Source of the DNA: G963677085 sp963677085
Lineage (GTDB): Bacteria > Planctomycetota > Planctomycetia > Pirellulales > Thermoguttaceae
Direction: 5' to 3'
Assembly (NCBI GenBank): GCA_963677085.2
Contig: CAXXFH010000004.1
Coordinates: forward strand, 3,348,001-3,412,000
DNA length: 64,000 nucleotides
The number at the start of each line of letters is the position of its first letter. Position 1 is the stretch's first letter. A program made the position numbers and the translations under genes. The notes beneath the pieces were generated by a model. That model made no database searches. It saw only the letters and a list, made by a program, of their open reading frames with translations, and was not told the DNA's origin. Of this stretch, positions 31,875 to 41,963 are shown one piece after another.

Positions 31875-34682
31875 ATGTTTGCCACGGTCGTTTCTCACGT
31901 ACTTCTGTCGTTTCTCGCAATGTCGGCTGCCGAGCCGGAGTCGCTCGTGTGGGTCGAGGCCGAACAATTCGCTCGAAGTGGCGGTTGGACGAACGATCCG
32001 CAGTTCATCGACATGATGGGATCGCCCTATCTGATGGCCATCGGGCTGGGCAACCCGGTCGACGACGCAGTTACGACGGTCGCTCCCGTGAAGCCGGGTG
32101 AGTATCGCCTTTGGGTTCGCACTCGCGACTGGGTGCCCGACTATCATCCCGGCAAGTTTCGCGTGATCCTCGACGGCAAACCGGTGGACCGCGTTTTCGG
32201 TGCCAATGGTCAACCTGGCTGGCGCTGGGAGGACGGCGGCGTTCACGCGCTCGGTTCCGAGCCGGTCGAAGTGCGACTACGCGACGTGACCGGCTACTAT
32301 GGCCGTTGCGATGCGATCGTCCTCTGCCCGAATCTCGATTGGACACCGCCGGACGATCTGAAAGCCTTGGCAGCTTTGCGCGAGCGGTTTGGCGGTGTCA
32401 GTCGCAAGGTGGTCGATCGTGGGCAGTTCGACGTGGTCGTTGTCGGTGGCGGTCTGGCCGGCTGCACCACGGCCGTCTCTGCCGCGAGGCTCGGTGCTCG
32501 GGTCGTGCTCATCCAGAACCGGCCCGTGCTGGGCGGCAACGCTAGCGTCGAGAACCTCGTCCCGCCCGTCGGGGTCTGGCCGAGCAAGGACGAGGGGCCG
32601 CTCGATCCTCGCGAGACGGGCATTCTCGAAGAGTATCGTACCGCGGGCAATCAGAAAACCGACGAGGCCAAGCTCTACTCGAGCCGGCTGCTGCGGTTTG
32701 TTCGGGCGGAGCCGAATCTCGATCTGTTTTTGAACACCCATGCCACGGGCGTGGAGATGCAGAAGCCGGGGACCATCGGGGCCGTGCTGGCCGTCGATAC
32801 GCGAACCGGGCAGCGAATGCGATTCCGCGGCCGGGTGTTCGTCGATTGCACGGGCGACAGCACGGTTGGCGTGGCGGCCGGAGCCGAGTATCGCCACGGC
32901 AAGGAACCTCGTTCGATGTACAACGAACCGATGGCGCCCGAAGACCCCAGTCCCCACACGATGGGCAACTCGCTGAAATACATCGTGCAACCGGTCGACC
33001 AGCCCGAGGTGTTCCAAGCTCCCGAATGGGCGTTGAAATTTCCGCATTGCGAGGTCTTCACGCCCAACCGCCACCCACGGCTGAGCCCCAACATCGGTTG
33101 GCAATGGATGATCGAGCTTGGCGGTACCCAGGATACGTACCGGGAGTCGGAAGAAATTCGCGACGATCTCTTGCGGCTGGTCTACGGCCTTTGGGACCAC
33201 ACGAAAAACCATTGCGCGGAGCACTCGGAGAAGGCCAAGGACTTCAAGCTCGCTTGGGTTAGCCACGTGGTGGCCAAACGGGAAAACCGCCGTTTGATCG
33301 GCGACCATGTGCTCAACGAAAACGACGTGGCCCAACAGACCCTCTTCGACGACCGCGTGGCCTACGGCGCCTGGTGTTGCGACGACCATTACTCCGAGGG
33401 TTTCTTCTTCGCGGGCAAGGCGTCGTACTGTCCCTATAAGGGCGTGCAGTTTTCGATTCCCTATCGTTGTCTCTACTCGAAGAATGTCGACAATCTGTTG
33501 ATGGCCGGGCGCAACATTTCGGCCACCCATGTGGGAATGAGCAACACCCGAGTGATGATCACCTGCGCTGTGATGGCACAAGCCACGGGCACGGCCGCCG
33601 GCATGTGCATTGCCCACGACACCACGCCGCGGGGCGTTTACCAAAACCATCTCGAAGAACTGCAACAACGGTTGCTCAAGTCGGGTGCCTACTTGATCAG
33701 GCTTGCGAATCGCGACTCCCACGATCTGGCACGGCAGGCCACCGTGATCGCGTCGAGCGAAGCTCCGCTCGACGGCGACGCGAGCATGGCGGCCGGCAAC
33801 GTGACCAACGGCTTCGCTCGAATGATCGACGGCAACCCGAACGCCTGGGCCGCCGATCCGAAGACTAACGGCCCACATTGGGTCGAGCTCAGTTGGCCCA
33901 AACCGCAGAAGTTCAACATGGTCCACATTTCGTTTCAGACGAAGGACCTGGCACCGCGGACGTTCCGGGTGAAGGTGTTGCCCGAGGGCCTGCCCGGCAC
34001 GTCGGCCGACGATTGGCGAACCGTGTCGGTCACCACGTCTAAACAACACCGTCGTCACGAAGTGGTGCTCGACGGCAACACGGCGGCCACGAAGCTCCGT
34101 GTGGAACTCGACGAGCCGGCCGGAATTTGCGAGATTCGTGTCTACGGCGAGCCAGAGCGTGTGCTGCAGATTTCACGCCGGGCGATGGCCGCACGCGATT
34201 TGCCCGACACGAAACCCGAGCTCGGGTGGGACGACAGCGTGCTTTGGGCCACCGGAATCGATCCCCGCAAGCTGCCGGGCGTTGTGGTCGACGATACCCA
34301 GGCCGAGCAGCAGGGCCGCTGGCCGACGTCGGACTTCTCCCGTCCGTTCGTTGGCGTCGGCTACCGGCACGACGGCAACCGCGGCAAGGGGCACCAATCG
34401 CTGCGGTTCGTTGCCACGCTTCCGAGTTCGGGCCACTACGAAGTACGACTGGCGTATCGGGCGGTCGCCAATCGAGCCAGTAACGTGCCGGTTGTCATCC
34501 ATACGAGCGACGGTCCGAAGACGGTCTACGTTGACCAACGCACGAAGCCGCCGATCGACGATCTCTGGGTCTCGCTCGGGACGTTTCCCTTTGGCCCGAC
34601 AGCTATCGTGGTCATTGGCACCGAAGGTACCGACAGCTACGTCGCGGCCGACGCCGTGCAATGGTTGCCCGCAGGCAAGTAA
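31875..34682 (+). CDS. Secreted FAD-dependent oxidoreductase with carbohydrate-binding-type domains
   Basis: The 935-residue protein has a short signal peptide ending SAAEPE (about residue 19). An N-terminal jelly-roll-like domain (about 24-150, WVEAEQFARSGGW) is followed by the FAD domain, with VVVVGGGLAGCTTAVSAARL at 187-206 and VFVDCTGDS further on. A discoidin-like domain comes next at about 640-770. The C-terminal golvesin/xanthan-lyase-like domain begins VVVDDTQAEQQG. The FAD part resembles the FAD_oxidored family of secreted planctomycete proteins. The electron acceptor and substrate are unknown; binding of polysaccharide is suggested by the flanking domains. AAGGA lies close upstream of the ATG. 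Confidence 0.87.
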   Translation: MFATVVSHVLLSFLAMSAAEPESLVWVEAEQFARSGGWTNDPQFIDMMGSPYLMAIGLGNPVDDAVTTVAPVKPGEYRLWVRTRDWVPDYHPGKFRVILDGKPVDRVFGANGQPGWRWEDGGVHALGSEPVEVRLRDVTGYYGRCDAIVLCPNLDWTPPDDLKALAALRERFGGVSRKVVDRGQFDVVVVGGGLAGCTTAVSAARLGARVVLIQNRPVLGGNASVENLVPPVGVWPSKDEGPLDPRETGILEEYRTAGNQKTDEAKLYSSRLLRFVRAEPNLDLFLNTHATGVEMQKPGTIGAVLAVDTRTGQRMRFRGRVFVDCTGDSTVGVAAGAEYRHGKEPRSMYNEPMAPEDPSPHTMGNSLKYIVQPVDQPEVFQAPEWALKFPHCEVFTPNRHPRLSPNIGWQWMIELGGTQDTYRESEEIRDDLLRLVYGLWDHTKNHCAEHSEKAKDFKLAWVSHVVAKRENRRLIGDHVLNENDVAQQTLFDDRVAYGAWCCDDHYSEGFFFAGKASYCPYKGVQFSIPYRCLYSKNVDNLLMAGRNISATHVGMSNTRVMITCAVMAQATGTAAGMCIAHDTTPRGVYQNHLEELQQRLLKSGAYLIRLANRDSHDLARQATVIASSEAPLDGDASMAAGNVTNGFARMIDGNPNAWAADPKTNGPHWVELSWPKPQKFNMVHISFQTKDLAPRTFRVKVLPEGLPGTSADDWRTVSVTTSKQHRRHEVVLDGNTAATKLRVELDEPAGICEIRVYGEPERVLQISRRAMAARDLPDTKPELGWDDSVLWATGIDPRKLPGVVVDDTQAEQQGRWPTSDFSRPFVGVGYRHDGNRGKGHQSLRFVATLPSSGHYEVRLAYRAVANRASNVPVVIHTSDGPKTVYVDQRTKPPIDDLWVSLGTFPFGPTAIVVIGTEGTDSYVAADAVQWLPAGK

Positions 34683-34688
34683 CGGCGG

Positions 34689-35612
34689 CTACCTGCTGAA
34701 CGACACCACTTCGCCGCCTTTGCGAGTGGCCAAATCTTGGTAGAGGTCGAACGAGATCAACTCGTTGAGAAACTGAACGCTGCCGTCGGCCATTGCGAAA
34801 TGAGCCCCGCCGACATGGCGACTTCCGAATACGGTGTTGTTGAACTCCACCGGCACCGAACTGTCGGGACAACCGCCCGGTTTTGTAGAGTAGCGGTAGC
34901 ACAGGATTTTTTCGTCGGTGTTGATCGGATAGGCAATGTTCTTGCCCTGGTAGATGGCCGGTGGGTTGTTCCACCGGCCTTTGCTCCACAGCCGCAAGTC
35001 GGTAAGGTGTTCGCCGACGAGCAACGTGTTCGTCGTGCCGTCTCGAATGTCGGCGATCCGCGTTGCGCTGTACAGGTAGATGACTCCGTCTGTGGCCGCA
35101 ATGCCGTAGCCCGAGGAATCGGTTCCGGCGACAAAGTGGTCGTCGCGTCCCGGACCCATCACGGCGTTGTAGTTAGTCGTCCGGTGCTGACTCCCCGGGT
35201 TAACGTAGTCGAACTCGTTCTGGCCATCGCTTGGACAAACGAAGACTCCGGCGAGTTGCTTCGACAGCGTCGGATGATACGCATTGGATGTCTTCTTCAT
35301 CTCCTCATAGACGGCCGTTTGTTCCAGGTGAGGCATGATAGGGTAAAGCCACGAAATCTCCATGTTATATTTACTGCTCTTTGTGGGATCACTCCAAATC
35401 GTGGTTGCCACTCCCGGAAAACACTGATGCACATCGTGATAGCCGTGCAGGGCCAGGCCGAGTTGCTTAAGGTTGTTCTGGCACTGCAGCGCCCGGGCGG
35501 CCTCCCTAGCCGACTGTACGGCCGGCAACAACAGGCCGATCAAGATTCCGATGATGGCGATGACCACCAGTAGTTCGACTAGGGTGAAGCCTTCGGATCG
35601 GCGATGAATCAT
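34689..35612 (-). CDS. DUF1559 pseudopilin-like protein
   Basis: The 307-residue protein has the prepilin start RRSEGFTLVELLVVIAIIG and the H-X9-DG signature in RHVGGAHFAMADGSV. Its N-terminal 30 residues are nearly identical to those of the DUF1559 protein at 29436. It is convergent with the FAD oxidoreductase gene, with six bases between stop codons. Confidence 0.92.
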   Translation of the reverse strand: MIHRRSEGFTLVELLVVIAIIGILIGLLLPAVQSAREAARALQCQNNLKQLGLALHGYHDVHQCFPGVATTIWSDPTKSSKYNMEISWLYPIMPHLEQTAVYEEMKKTSNAYHPTLSKQLAGVFVCPSDGQNEFDYVNPGSQHRTTNYNAVMGPGRDDHFVAGTDSSGYGIAATDGVIYLYSATRIADIRDGTTNTLLVGEHLTDLRLWSKGRWNNPPAIYQGKNIAYPINTDEKILCYRYSTKPGGCPDSSVPVEFNNTVFGSRHVGGAHFAMADGSVQFLNELISFDLYQDLATRKGGEVVSFSR

Positions 35613-35650
35613 TTTTATTCCCTATTGAACTTCCTGCCCCTATTTAACCA

Positions 35651-35748
35651 TTGGTATCTACACAAGTCCACCAGCACACTACACGTTGTGCTAGCATGGC
35701 GTCTGTTTACACGAAAGGTAGTGGTCGCACGAGATGTGTAGATACCAA
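35651..35748. repeat. MITE-like element with GGTATCTACACA ends (short copy)
   Basis: The left end is TTGGTATCTACACAAGTCCACC and the right end, read inward, is TTGGTATCTACACATCTCG. Both ends match those of 2520-2959, but the interior is only about 65 bases. It lies in the gap between a DUF1559 gene and a hydrolase-like gene. Confidence 0.75.
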
Positions 35749-35870
35749 TGCATCAACACCGCGCTCGCCGGCCTGCCCATTTGTCGCACACGACAATCGT
35801 GCCGAACAGGATTACTCCCGGCCCCTTTGACCTCCTCTTGGCCAGTGTCTATCCTGCCAGTCTCCGGCGC

Positions 35871-38381
35871 CTATTGCCACGTATAGGCTTTCGTCTCGTA
35901 AGGTTTCAAAGTCAGTTCGTCGGACGTCTGGATTTTTCCTTCCCCGAACAACTCTTTCAGTTCGGAAACGCCTTCCAGCCCGTCAAGTTTCCTCGGATCG
36001 ATCGTGTTTTCCTCATCATGCGGATTCACGAGAAGCAGGTAACGCTTCTTGGGAGTTTCCTGACAATACAGTCCGTGAATCTTTTCATCTTCAGATTTGA
36101 ACTGCCGTCTTCCTTCTTTATTCAGGAGTGCGGGAGAAAGCGTCTTGACCTCGGAGACAACCTGGCTGAAGACTTTCTGAAGTTTCGGATTGTACTTTAG
36201 GCCGATCCCGCCGTTCGGGTTTTTGCCGTTCTTCCCGTCGTCCCAGGGATACCAGATAAGGCCGCGCGCCTCGTGAGCGAGCGCGAGGTACGCCATGGCT
36301 CGGAAAGGGCCTTCCGGTTCATGCCCGAAGCTCTGCGGAACGCAGATTACCGGTTTGTCGCCTTTGGTTGCTTTCCATGCAAGATCGACCCAATCGGCAA
36401 CGGCTGTGATCCTATCGTCATTTTTCCAGTAGGGATACGGATCCGGTGCCATGATATCCGCAGTTCCGGCATGGGAGTTAAACAGACGCGGCTGGCAGGA
36501 AACCATAAATGTCGGACGGCCGACGTCTGCCTTGTGGAAGGCTTCCGAAAGATTTTGGGACCATTCCAGTTCGTTTTCGTACGGTTCGTCCTTGGCGTAC
36601 CATGCGATGATGGATGGTTGATCGATAAGCTTTGTTTCGGCCTTTGGATCCTTGATGATTCGCCCGGCATTTTCCGGATTTCTATGGTTCTGTTCCCAAA
36701 TGACTTTGATTCCAAGTTTGTCCGCAACCTTCAGCGCGCTGCCGTTCCAACTGAACAATTGAATCGTGTTGATACCGAGCGCCGACCCATATTCTTCCAG
36801 ATCTTTCGAATTGATGTGGTAAATTCCGATCGGGAAAAATGGCTTACCGTCAACAACCAGATTCATGTCGTCATTAATGAAAGTTTTGCACTCGGAATTC
36901 TTCAGTACATGGAAGGGAGCGTTCTGCCTTTCCAACAGTCTTCCCTTTTCGAAAAGTGCGGAATGAATCATGTATTTCCCGGCGGCCAACGCTCCAACCT
37001 TGAAGGGGAAACGGGTAGAAAGCTCGGATACTTTCCGCTTGTCGGTGGAACCAACCTTTTTACTGGATGAATCGACAACCGAAGTAGTTACGGTCATCGC
37101 GGCAACATTTTCCTCAAACGGGGCAATACTGTAGCCGATGCGGATTTCCCCGTTTTTCATGAGTTCTGATTCCAAAGCCAATGAACGGTAGCGGGGGGGG
37201 AGCACAGTCAGCAGAGCGGGCACGACGACGTTGCGGCTGAAGATCGTTGCCACGTCTTGTTCCGTCTTGAGAACAAGTTCCACCTCCAGTTCGCCACGAA
37301 GCCCGTTGTTATAAGGGATCGCAAGAGTACCTTTCTCTTGAGGATTCACCATGACCGAAGTGGAAAAAGAAAGCGGCTTTTCATCGCCTTCGCGCGGAGC
37401 TATGACAAGCTCTCCCGTCAGAGACACCTGCTTTTCGGATGTGTTGTTCGTCGTAATGCTCACACTGCCGGAACCAACCTTGAATTCTGGCATATCGAAC
37501 TTCGTTACCACCAGCCCCATCCTCTGGAGCTCCAGATTGGCGCGCAGGTTTTCCAAGGTCTCCTTGTTTGGCTGACGCAGCGCGGTGACATAGACGAATC
37601 CTTTGCCCATCCGCTTCACCAAGACCGTCGGATGTCCTTCCCCGCACCGGAGAACGACTTCCCAACCGCTGTCTTCGGGAAGGGTCAGATGTCCCCAAGA
37701 GTTGTGGTCTCGCTTTGTGTTCGGCAGGAAGCGGAAAGGGCTGACGGGGGTTGCGTCAATCGGATCGTTTTTTGCCCTGCAGGCACCGCTGTAGCCGAAT
37801 GCGAGTTTCGGATCAATCGCGGGAATCCAGTCGATGATTTCAGAATAAAGACAGTCGGTCATGACAAGTGCGCCACCGTTCAGAACGAACTCCCGAAATA
37901 CCTTGGCATATCGCGTCATATCGATCGTCTGCTTGCCGACGTTGAAAAGCGGACATCCGAGAACCATGTCGTATTTCATCAGTTCGGCTTCCGGACGTCT
38001 TCCTGTTTTGGCTGCCTCCGACGCATCCGAGTCAGGTGTCTTCGTCTCCGGCACCGTTGAATCCGTGATGCCAGTAAGAAGATTCATGTCCTCTATCGTC
38101 GAAGAATATTTCTTGCTGCCCCAACCAAGCAGTTTGACCGGCACGTCGAACTCGTCATGGTGCCTCCTTGCCTTGGGCGTGGGAAAAACTCCGTGCAGGA
38201 TCGCAACGTTGAAATCGCTCTTCTCTTTTTCCGTCTTTTCCTCTCCGGCCGATGCCGCGGAAAAGTCTCCCATGGCCGAAAGAATAATCGCCCCGAAAAT
38301 CCCGCACGCCAGCGAATAGAAAATCGAACGTAAACGTATTATCACTTCGTCCTCCAGCTTTTCATTGACGCTTGTCTTCAA
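35871..38381 (-). CDS. Secreted glycoside-hydrolase-like protein, atypical base composition
   Basis: The 836-residue product has an N-terminal hydrophobic export segment (about 22-45). A domain at about 55-290 looks like a glutamine-amidotransferase-type fold (EFVLNGGALVMTDC), as seen in some beta-galactosidase-like enzymes. A middle region of beta-sandwich character follows. A TIM barrel starts near residue 500 (LVVDGKPFFPIGIYHINS) and includes AWYAKDEP, where Glu599 stands where clan A glycosidases place the acid/base. The family is not one I can name. The gene is visibly less GC-rich than its neighbours, with many T/A-ending codons, which suggests acquisition by transfer. Confidence 0.75.
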   Translation of the reverse strand: MKTSVNEKLEDEVIIRLRSIFYSLACGIFGAIILSAMGDFSAASAGEEKTEKEKSDFNVAILHGVFPTPKARRHHDEFDVPVKLLGWGSKKYSSTIEDMNLLTGITDSTVPETKTPDSDASEAAKTGRRPEAELMKYDMVLGCPLFNVGKQTIDMTRYAKVFREFVLNGGALVMTDCLYSEIIDWIPAIDPKLAFGYSGACRAKNDPIDATPVSPFRFLPNTKRDHNSWGHLTLPEDSGWEVVLRCGEGHPTVLVKRMGKGFVYVTALRQPNKETLENLRANLELQRMGLVVTKFDMPEFKVGSGSVSITTNNTSEKQVSLTGELVIAPREGDEKPLSFSTSVMVNPQEKGTLAIPYNNGLRGELEVELVLKTEQDVATIFSRNVVVPALLTVLPPRYRSLALESELMKNGEIRIGYSIAPFEENVAAMTVTTSVVDSSSKKVGSTDKRKVSELSTRFPFKVGALAAGKYMIHSALFEKGRLLERQNAPFHVLKNSECKTFINDDMNLVVDGKPFFPIGIYHINSKDLEEYGSALGINTIQLFSWNGSALKVADKLGIKVIWEQNHRNPENAGRIIKDPKAETKLIDQPSIIAWYAKDEPYENELEWSQNLSEAFHKADVGRPTFMVSCQPRLFNSHAGTADIMAPDPYPYWKNDDRITAVADWVDLAWKATKGDKPVICVPQSFGHEPEGPFRAMAYLALAHEARGLIWYPWDDGKNGKNPNGGIGLKYNPKLQKVFSQVVSEVKTLSPALLNKEGRRQFKSEDEKIHGLYCQETPKKRYLLLVNPHDEENTIDPRKLDGLEGVSELKELFGEGKIQTSDELTLKPYETKAYTWQ

Positions 38382-38424
38382 GGCTGCTAGTAATTATTCA
38401 GCTTACCAAATGCTGCGGGATACG

Positions 38425-39144
38425 TTATCGCGGCCATCTTCGACGTGCGACCAAGCTGCCGACTGCCGCCATGGCGAGAAGTACCCAGGTCGATGGTTCC
38501 GGTGCTTCGGCTACTTCGGCGATGCGCATGCCATTGAGAAAACCGAAGCCTTCTGAAACAGTCATCTCAAGGATGATCTCGCCTTGGGCGTTGGCGACGT
38601 TCGTCGGGGTAACCTCGCTCCACTTCAAAAAGCCATTGCTTTGCCAGCCGTCGTCGTACGCGCTCCAAACAGTGTCGCCCGCGTCGTCCAGGGTACCGTT
38701 GACCTCGAAACGGGTGCTTCCTCCCGAACCGTTACGCACGGAGAGAACCTCCATGGAATACGTTTTGTCGGCATCCAGGCCGCTGAGGACGAGTCGTCCT
38801 GTCGAGTTAGTACCGATAGACACGCAATAATCCCGAAGCACGGTGGCGTCGACCCAAGGAGCGGCCGGGTTGGACCAAGCGGTAACCGTCGTTTGGTCCG
38901 TGCTGCTCCCGTTGATGCCGTCGGTGAACTGCAACGTTACACCGGCCGCACCGCCCGAGTTGAAGTCGATCAGGTCGTGGACGGTCGACGTGCTGAGCGG
39001 GTTGGCAATCACGTTCCAATTGGCCGGCTGGGGCACAACGCTGGCGAAGTCGATGCGAATGTCGAGCAAGGAAGCATCGACCACGTTAGCCTGCCCGATT
39101 TGTGCGACGACTAAGAGAATAAGACCAAGAGACTTGTACCACAT
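38425..39144 (-). CDS. Secreted PEP-CTERM protein
   Basis: The 239-residue protein has a signal peptide (MWYKSLGLILLVVAQIG, ending near VVDA) and a beta-rich body of a type common among planctomycete PEP-CTERM proteins (IDFASVVPQPANWNVI, VSIGTNSTGRLVLSGLD). The sorting signal is APEPSTWVLLAMAAVGSL with RRRWPR. The start at 39144 has GGAGG eight bases upstream. Function is unknown; surface exposure is likely. Confidence 0.85.
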   Translation of the reverse strand: MWYKSLGLILLVVAQIGQANVVDASLLDIRIDFASVVPQPANWNVIANPLSTSTVHDLIDFNSGGAAGVTLQFTDGINGSSTDQTTVTAWSNPAAPWVDATVLRDYCVSIGTNSTGRLVLSGLDADKTYSMEVLSVRNGSGGSTRFEVNGTLDDAGDTVWSAYDDGWQSNGFLKWSEVTPTNVANAQGEIILEMTVSEGFGFLNGMRIAEVAEAPEPSTWVLLAMAAVGSLVARRRWPR

Positions 39145-39469
39145 TGTTGAACCTCCACAGTGAAAAAAAAGTTTCAAAACGACCGAAGATACGATCCCGC
39201 AATTCTGACACGCTACACTAGCTATGGCCGGTTGCGGGCTGACGGGAAGATCGCCGCAACCGCCGACACAACGAGTACGTTTCCCACTATTTCATCTTAG
39301 TTGGCAACCGCCGTGGCGAACAAGAAGAAAGGGTTGGAGTATTCGATCGAGTTGCTATACGATCTCACACGCGAATTGCCGTGGTGCGCTGGTCGCGACC
39401 GACGCCGCCGCGCCAGCCGACGGCGTGCGCTGGAGTGCCGGTGGGGTGATGCCCCCGGGAAGGGTGTGA

Positions 39470-39610
39470 AGGTGATTGCGCCGGGAGAAGGTGGCGGCGA
39501 TTGCGCCGGGTGAGGGTGGTTTGCAGCGGCAGAGGAGTGCCTTGCCGGAGGATCTTTGGTGCAATGCCCCCTCACCCCCGGCCCCTCTCCCCGAGGGGAG
39601 AGGGGAGGTT
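39470..39610. repeat. GC-rich dispersed repeat (CACCCTCACCC / GGGGAGAGGGG family)
   Basis: GCGCCGGGTGAGGGTGG is followed by CCCCTCACCCCCGGCCCCTC and GGGGAGAGGGGAGG. The same parts, inverted in order, occur at 2380-2510, and a shorter copy is at 49235-49280. Confidence 0.75.
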
Positions 39611-39616
39611 TTGTGT

Positions 39617-41587
39617 TCAGCGTCGGCGACGGTGCCAAAGGGCCAAGCCCATGGCCGCTGTGATCAGTAGCAGCCAACTCGACGGCTCGGGAATGGCCGA
39701 GGCTTCGAGCGTGATGTTGTCGATGCCCCAACCGTCGGTGCCATGGCTGCCGTCGATTACCACCTTGTCGAACCAAAAACTGGTCTGAAACGCGAACAGG
39801 TCGGTCACTGTCGAGCCGACGGCCACGGTCATCTCGCCCAGTAATTCGTCATTCAGGAAGAACGAGAACGTAAAGTCCTGGTTGGTCTGGTCCTGGAAAG
39901 AAACGCCGAATTTTTTGTGAAGCGAGGAGAGCTCCAACGTGAAACTGTCGGTAGCGCCGAACTGCCAATCGCTTTCCGCGAACTCATTCGCCTCGGGCAA
40001 GACCATCAAGCCTGTTCCATCGGCAAACAACGACTTGCCCGACTTACCATTTTGATTCTGTACATCGGTTCCGTCGGCGGCAACGGCGGTGATGTCCTGG
40101 ATGCCGAACTGCGAGAAAAGGCTGTCAGTCCCGTTCACGCGAACCGGGGCGGTTACCCCCTCGAAGTCCAACACGGCCGCGTTGCCGAAACGGTCCAGCG
40201 TAATCTGGTTGATCACGTTGTCGTCCAACGTAATGTTGTCGATCCCGATCCCGTCGGTGGCGTTCGAGCCTTGGATCACAACGCGGTTGAACTCGAACGG
40301 CGTTTCGTAGGCGAGCGGAGCGTTTGACACGTCGCCACTGAGCGTTTCGGCGATTTGGCCTTGCTCGACGCCGTCGAGATAAAACGTGAAGGTGAAGTCT
40401 TGCGTTACCTGATCTTGAAACGACACGCCGAAGCGATGCTGCTTCAACTCCAAGTCGATCGTGTACGCCTGCCCGGGGCCAAAAGGATAAGCGGCGGGAT
40501 CGTACCCGGCCGGACCGTCGTCCGCTTGCGGAAGCACGAGCAGATCGGTCCCGTTGTAAAACAGGGCGTTGCCGGTTTGGCCCGTCTGGTTCTGGAAGTC
40601 GCCGCTGGGGCTTCCACCCGTGGCCGTTACTTGAGCGATGCCGAAATCGGTAAACAGCGAATCGCTGGCACCGACGGTGGTTGGCGTCGCGACCGACTCG
40701 AAATCGAGCACCTTGGCCCGTTCGAACCCGTTGCTGGCGATGGGCACAACCTGGCCGACGACCTCGGCCAGGGAACTGCTGAGCGTTAGTTCGTCGTAAA
40801 CGATACGGTCGTCCGATTCCAGGTTTACGGTGCGGATTCCCAAGGAACCGATCGATGTGGTGTTGCTCGCCTGTCGGGCGGTGGCATCGGGTGTGCGAAA
40901 ATCCATTACGCTTCGGGCCGCTTCGTTGTTGTTGAACAGCCACAGGTCCCAGCCGTCGTAGTCGTCGGCGTTAGTCGCATTGTTTCCCTTCGAAAGCCGC
41001 GCGACGACGAGATAGGCATCATCCGTGTTGGAAGTGCCACCACCCTGGGCCCAAAAATTTTGGTCGGTCGAAAAACGAGCCATCAGGTGATTGCCCGCGC
41101 CGCTCTCGTCGAAGACGCCAATATTGGGCGTATCCGTGGCGCCATTGAGCCACCAGACGGCGAAGTCGTTGAGCGATTTGCTTCCAGCCGCCCCCGTGCC
41201 GGCCGTTCGTTTGACGAAGAAACTCGTGTAGACCACGTTGTCGGAAATCGGGCCGCTGATGTTGCGCTTCACGAGGTTGTCGTTGTTGACACCGCCGATT
41301 TCCAACGCCCGGGTACCCCCGCTGATTGTTGTTCCCTCGCTAAAGGCGTACGAGAGGTTCAATCCGGTGGCATCGATTACGTTTTCCCCGCTGGTTGCGG
41401 CCTCCCAACCTCCGTTCCAACTGCCGGAGCCGCCGGTGTTGCTGTTTAAGTCACTGTCGTTGGTCGAGGTGCCGGTGCCGTCGATAACGTAGCTCTCGAA
41501 ATCCTCGCCAACGATGACCACCGCCCGCGCAGAAGCCAACGGCGTGACGAATACCAACACGACGAACAGCGCGATGAAGCGGTTCAT
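39617..41587 (-). CDS. Secreted PEP-CTERM protein with a duplicated domain
   Basis: The 656-residue product has a signal peptide (MNRFIALFVVLVFVTPLASA) and an N-terminal LamG-like part (about 25-285). Two tandem domains of about 165 residues follow: each begins VLDFESVATPTTVGASDSLF or VLDFEGVTAPVRVNGTDSLF and contains FGVSFQDQ and GIDNITL. It ends with the sorting signal IPEPSSWLLLITAAMGLAL and RRRR. GAGG lies nine bases before the ATG. The repeats could give multivalent binding to a surface polymer, which is inference. Confidence 0.87.
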   Translation of the reverse strand: MNRFIALFVVLVFVTPLASARAVVIVGEDFESYVIDGTGTSTNDSDLNSNTGGSGSWNGGWEAATSGENVIDATGLNLSYAFSEGTTISGGTRALEIGGVNNDNLVKRNISGPISDNVVYTSFFVKRTAGTGAAGSKSLNDFAVWWLNGATDTPNIGVFDESGAGNHLMARFSTDQNFWAQGGGTSNTDDAYLVVARLSKGNNATNADDYDGWDLWLFNNNEAARSVMDFRTPDATARQASNTTSIGSLGIRTVNLESDDRIVYDELTLSSSLAEVVGQVVPIASNGFERAKVLDFESVATPTTVGASDSLFTDFGIAQVTATGGSPSGDFQNQTGQTGNALFYNGTDLLVLPQADDGPAGYDPAAYPFGPGQAYTIDLELKQHRFGVSFQDQVTQDFTFTFYLDGVEQGQIAETLSGDVSNAPLAYETPFEFNRVVIQGSNATDGIGIDNITLDDNVINQITLDRFGNAAVLDFEGVTAPVRVNGTDSLFSQFGIQDITAVAADGTDVQNQNGKSGKSLFADGTGLMVLPEANEFAESDWQFGATDSFTLELSSLHKKFGVSFQDQTNQDFTFSFFLNDELLGEMTVAVGSTVTDLFAFQTSFWFDKVVIDGSHGTDGWGIDNITLEASAIPEPSSWLLLITAAMGLALWHRRRR

Positions 41588-41963
41588 TATCGCAACCTCG
41601 GTAGTTCAATTCGATGAGAACGATTCCACGACTGTCGTCGGGGAAGAGGAGCGGTGCCACAAGGAAACGGTCTGCCCTGCACCGATAAAGATAAGATCAA
41701 CACCTTTAATGTGATGGGTTACGACAACCGTGTCAACGAATTGGCAACGCCAGTGCGTCCATTATTGATTCCGCGGTTGATTGTGGAACACTGCGTTATG
41801 CCCCACCCCCGCGAGCCGGGCTTCCGTTGGTCGCCCTCGTTCCACAAGCAATGCAGCCCCCAATAGTGCCAAGAAAATGTCGCGGACCAGCGCGGCTCGC
41901 ATACCTGCCGACGCATGGGTGGCTCAATGCCACTACCATTCTACTTCTTATGTGTAACGCGGA
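41588..41963. other. Gap with one dispersed repeat
   Basis: The gap between two minus-strand genes holds a GGAACGAGGGCGACC-family repeat at 41782-41866, in reverse orientation. I see nothing else, apart from the leader of the PEP-CTERM gene at the left end. Confidence 0.6.
41782..41866 (-). repeat. Dispersed repeat, GGAACGAGGGCGACC family, copy 3
   Basis: On the minus strand it reads GCATTGCTTGTGGAACGAGG, GCGACCAACGGAAGCCCGG and then CAGTGTTCCACAA, matching 19123-19207 except for its central hairpin. Confidence 0.75.

Noticed and set aside
32277..34058. 593-codon minus-strand open frame
   Set aside because: It lies opposite the FAD oxidoreductase. It lacks motifs and has the His/Val/Arg-rich composition of antisense translation.
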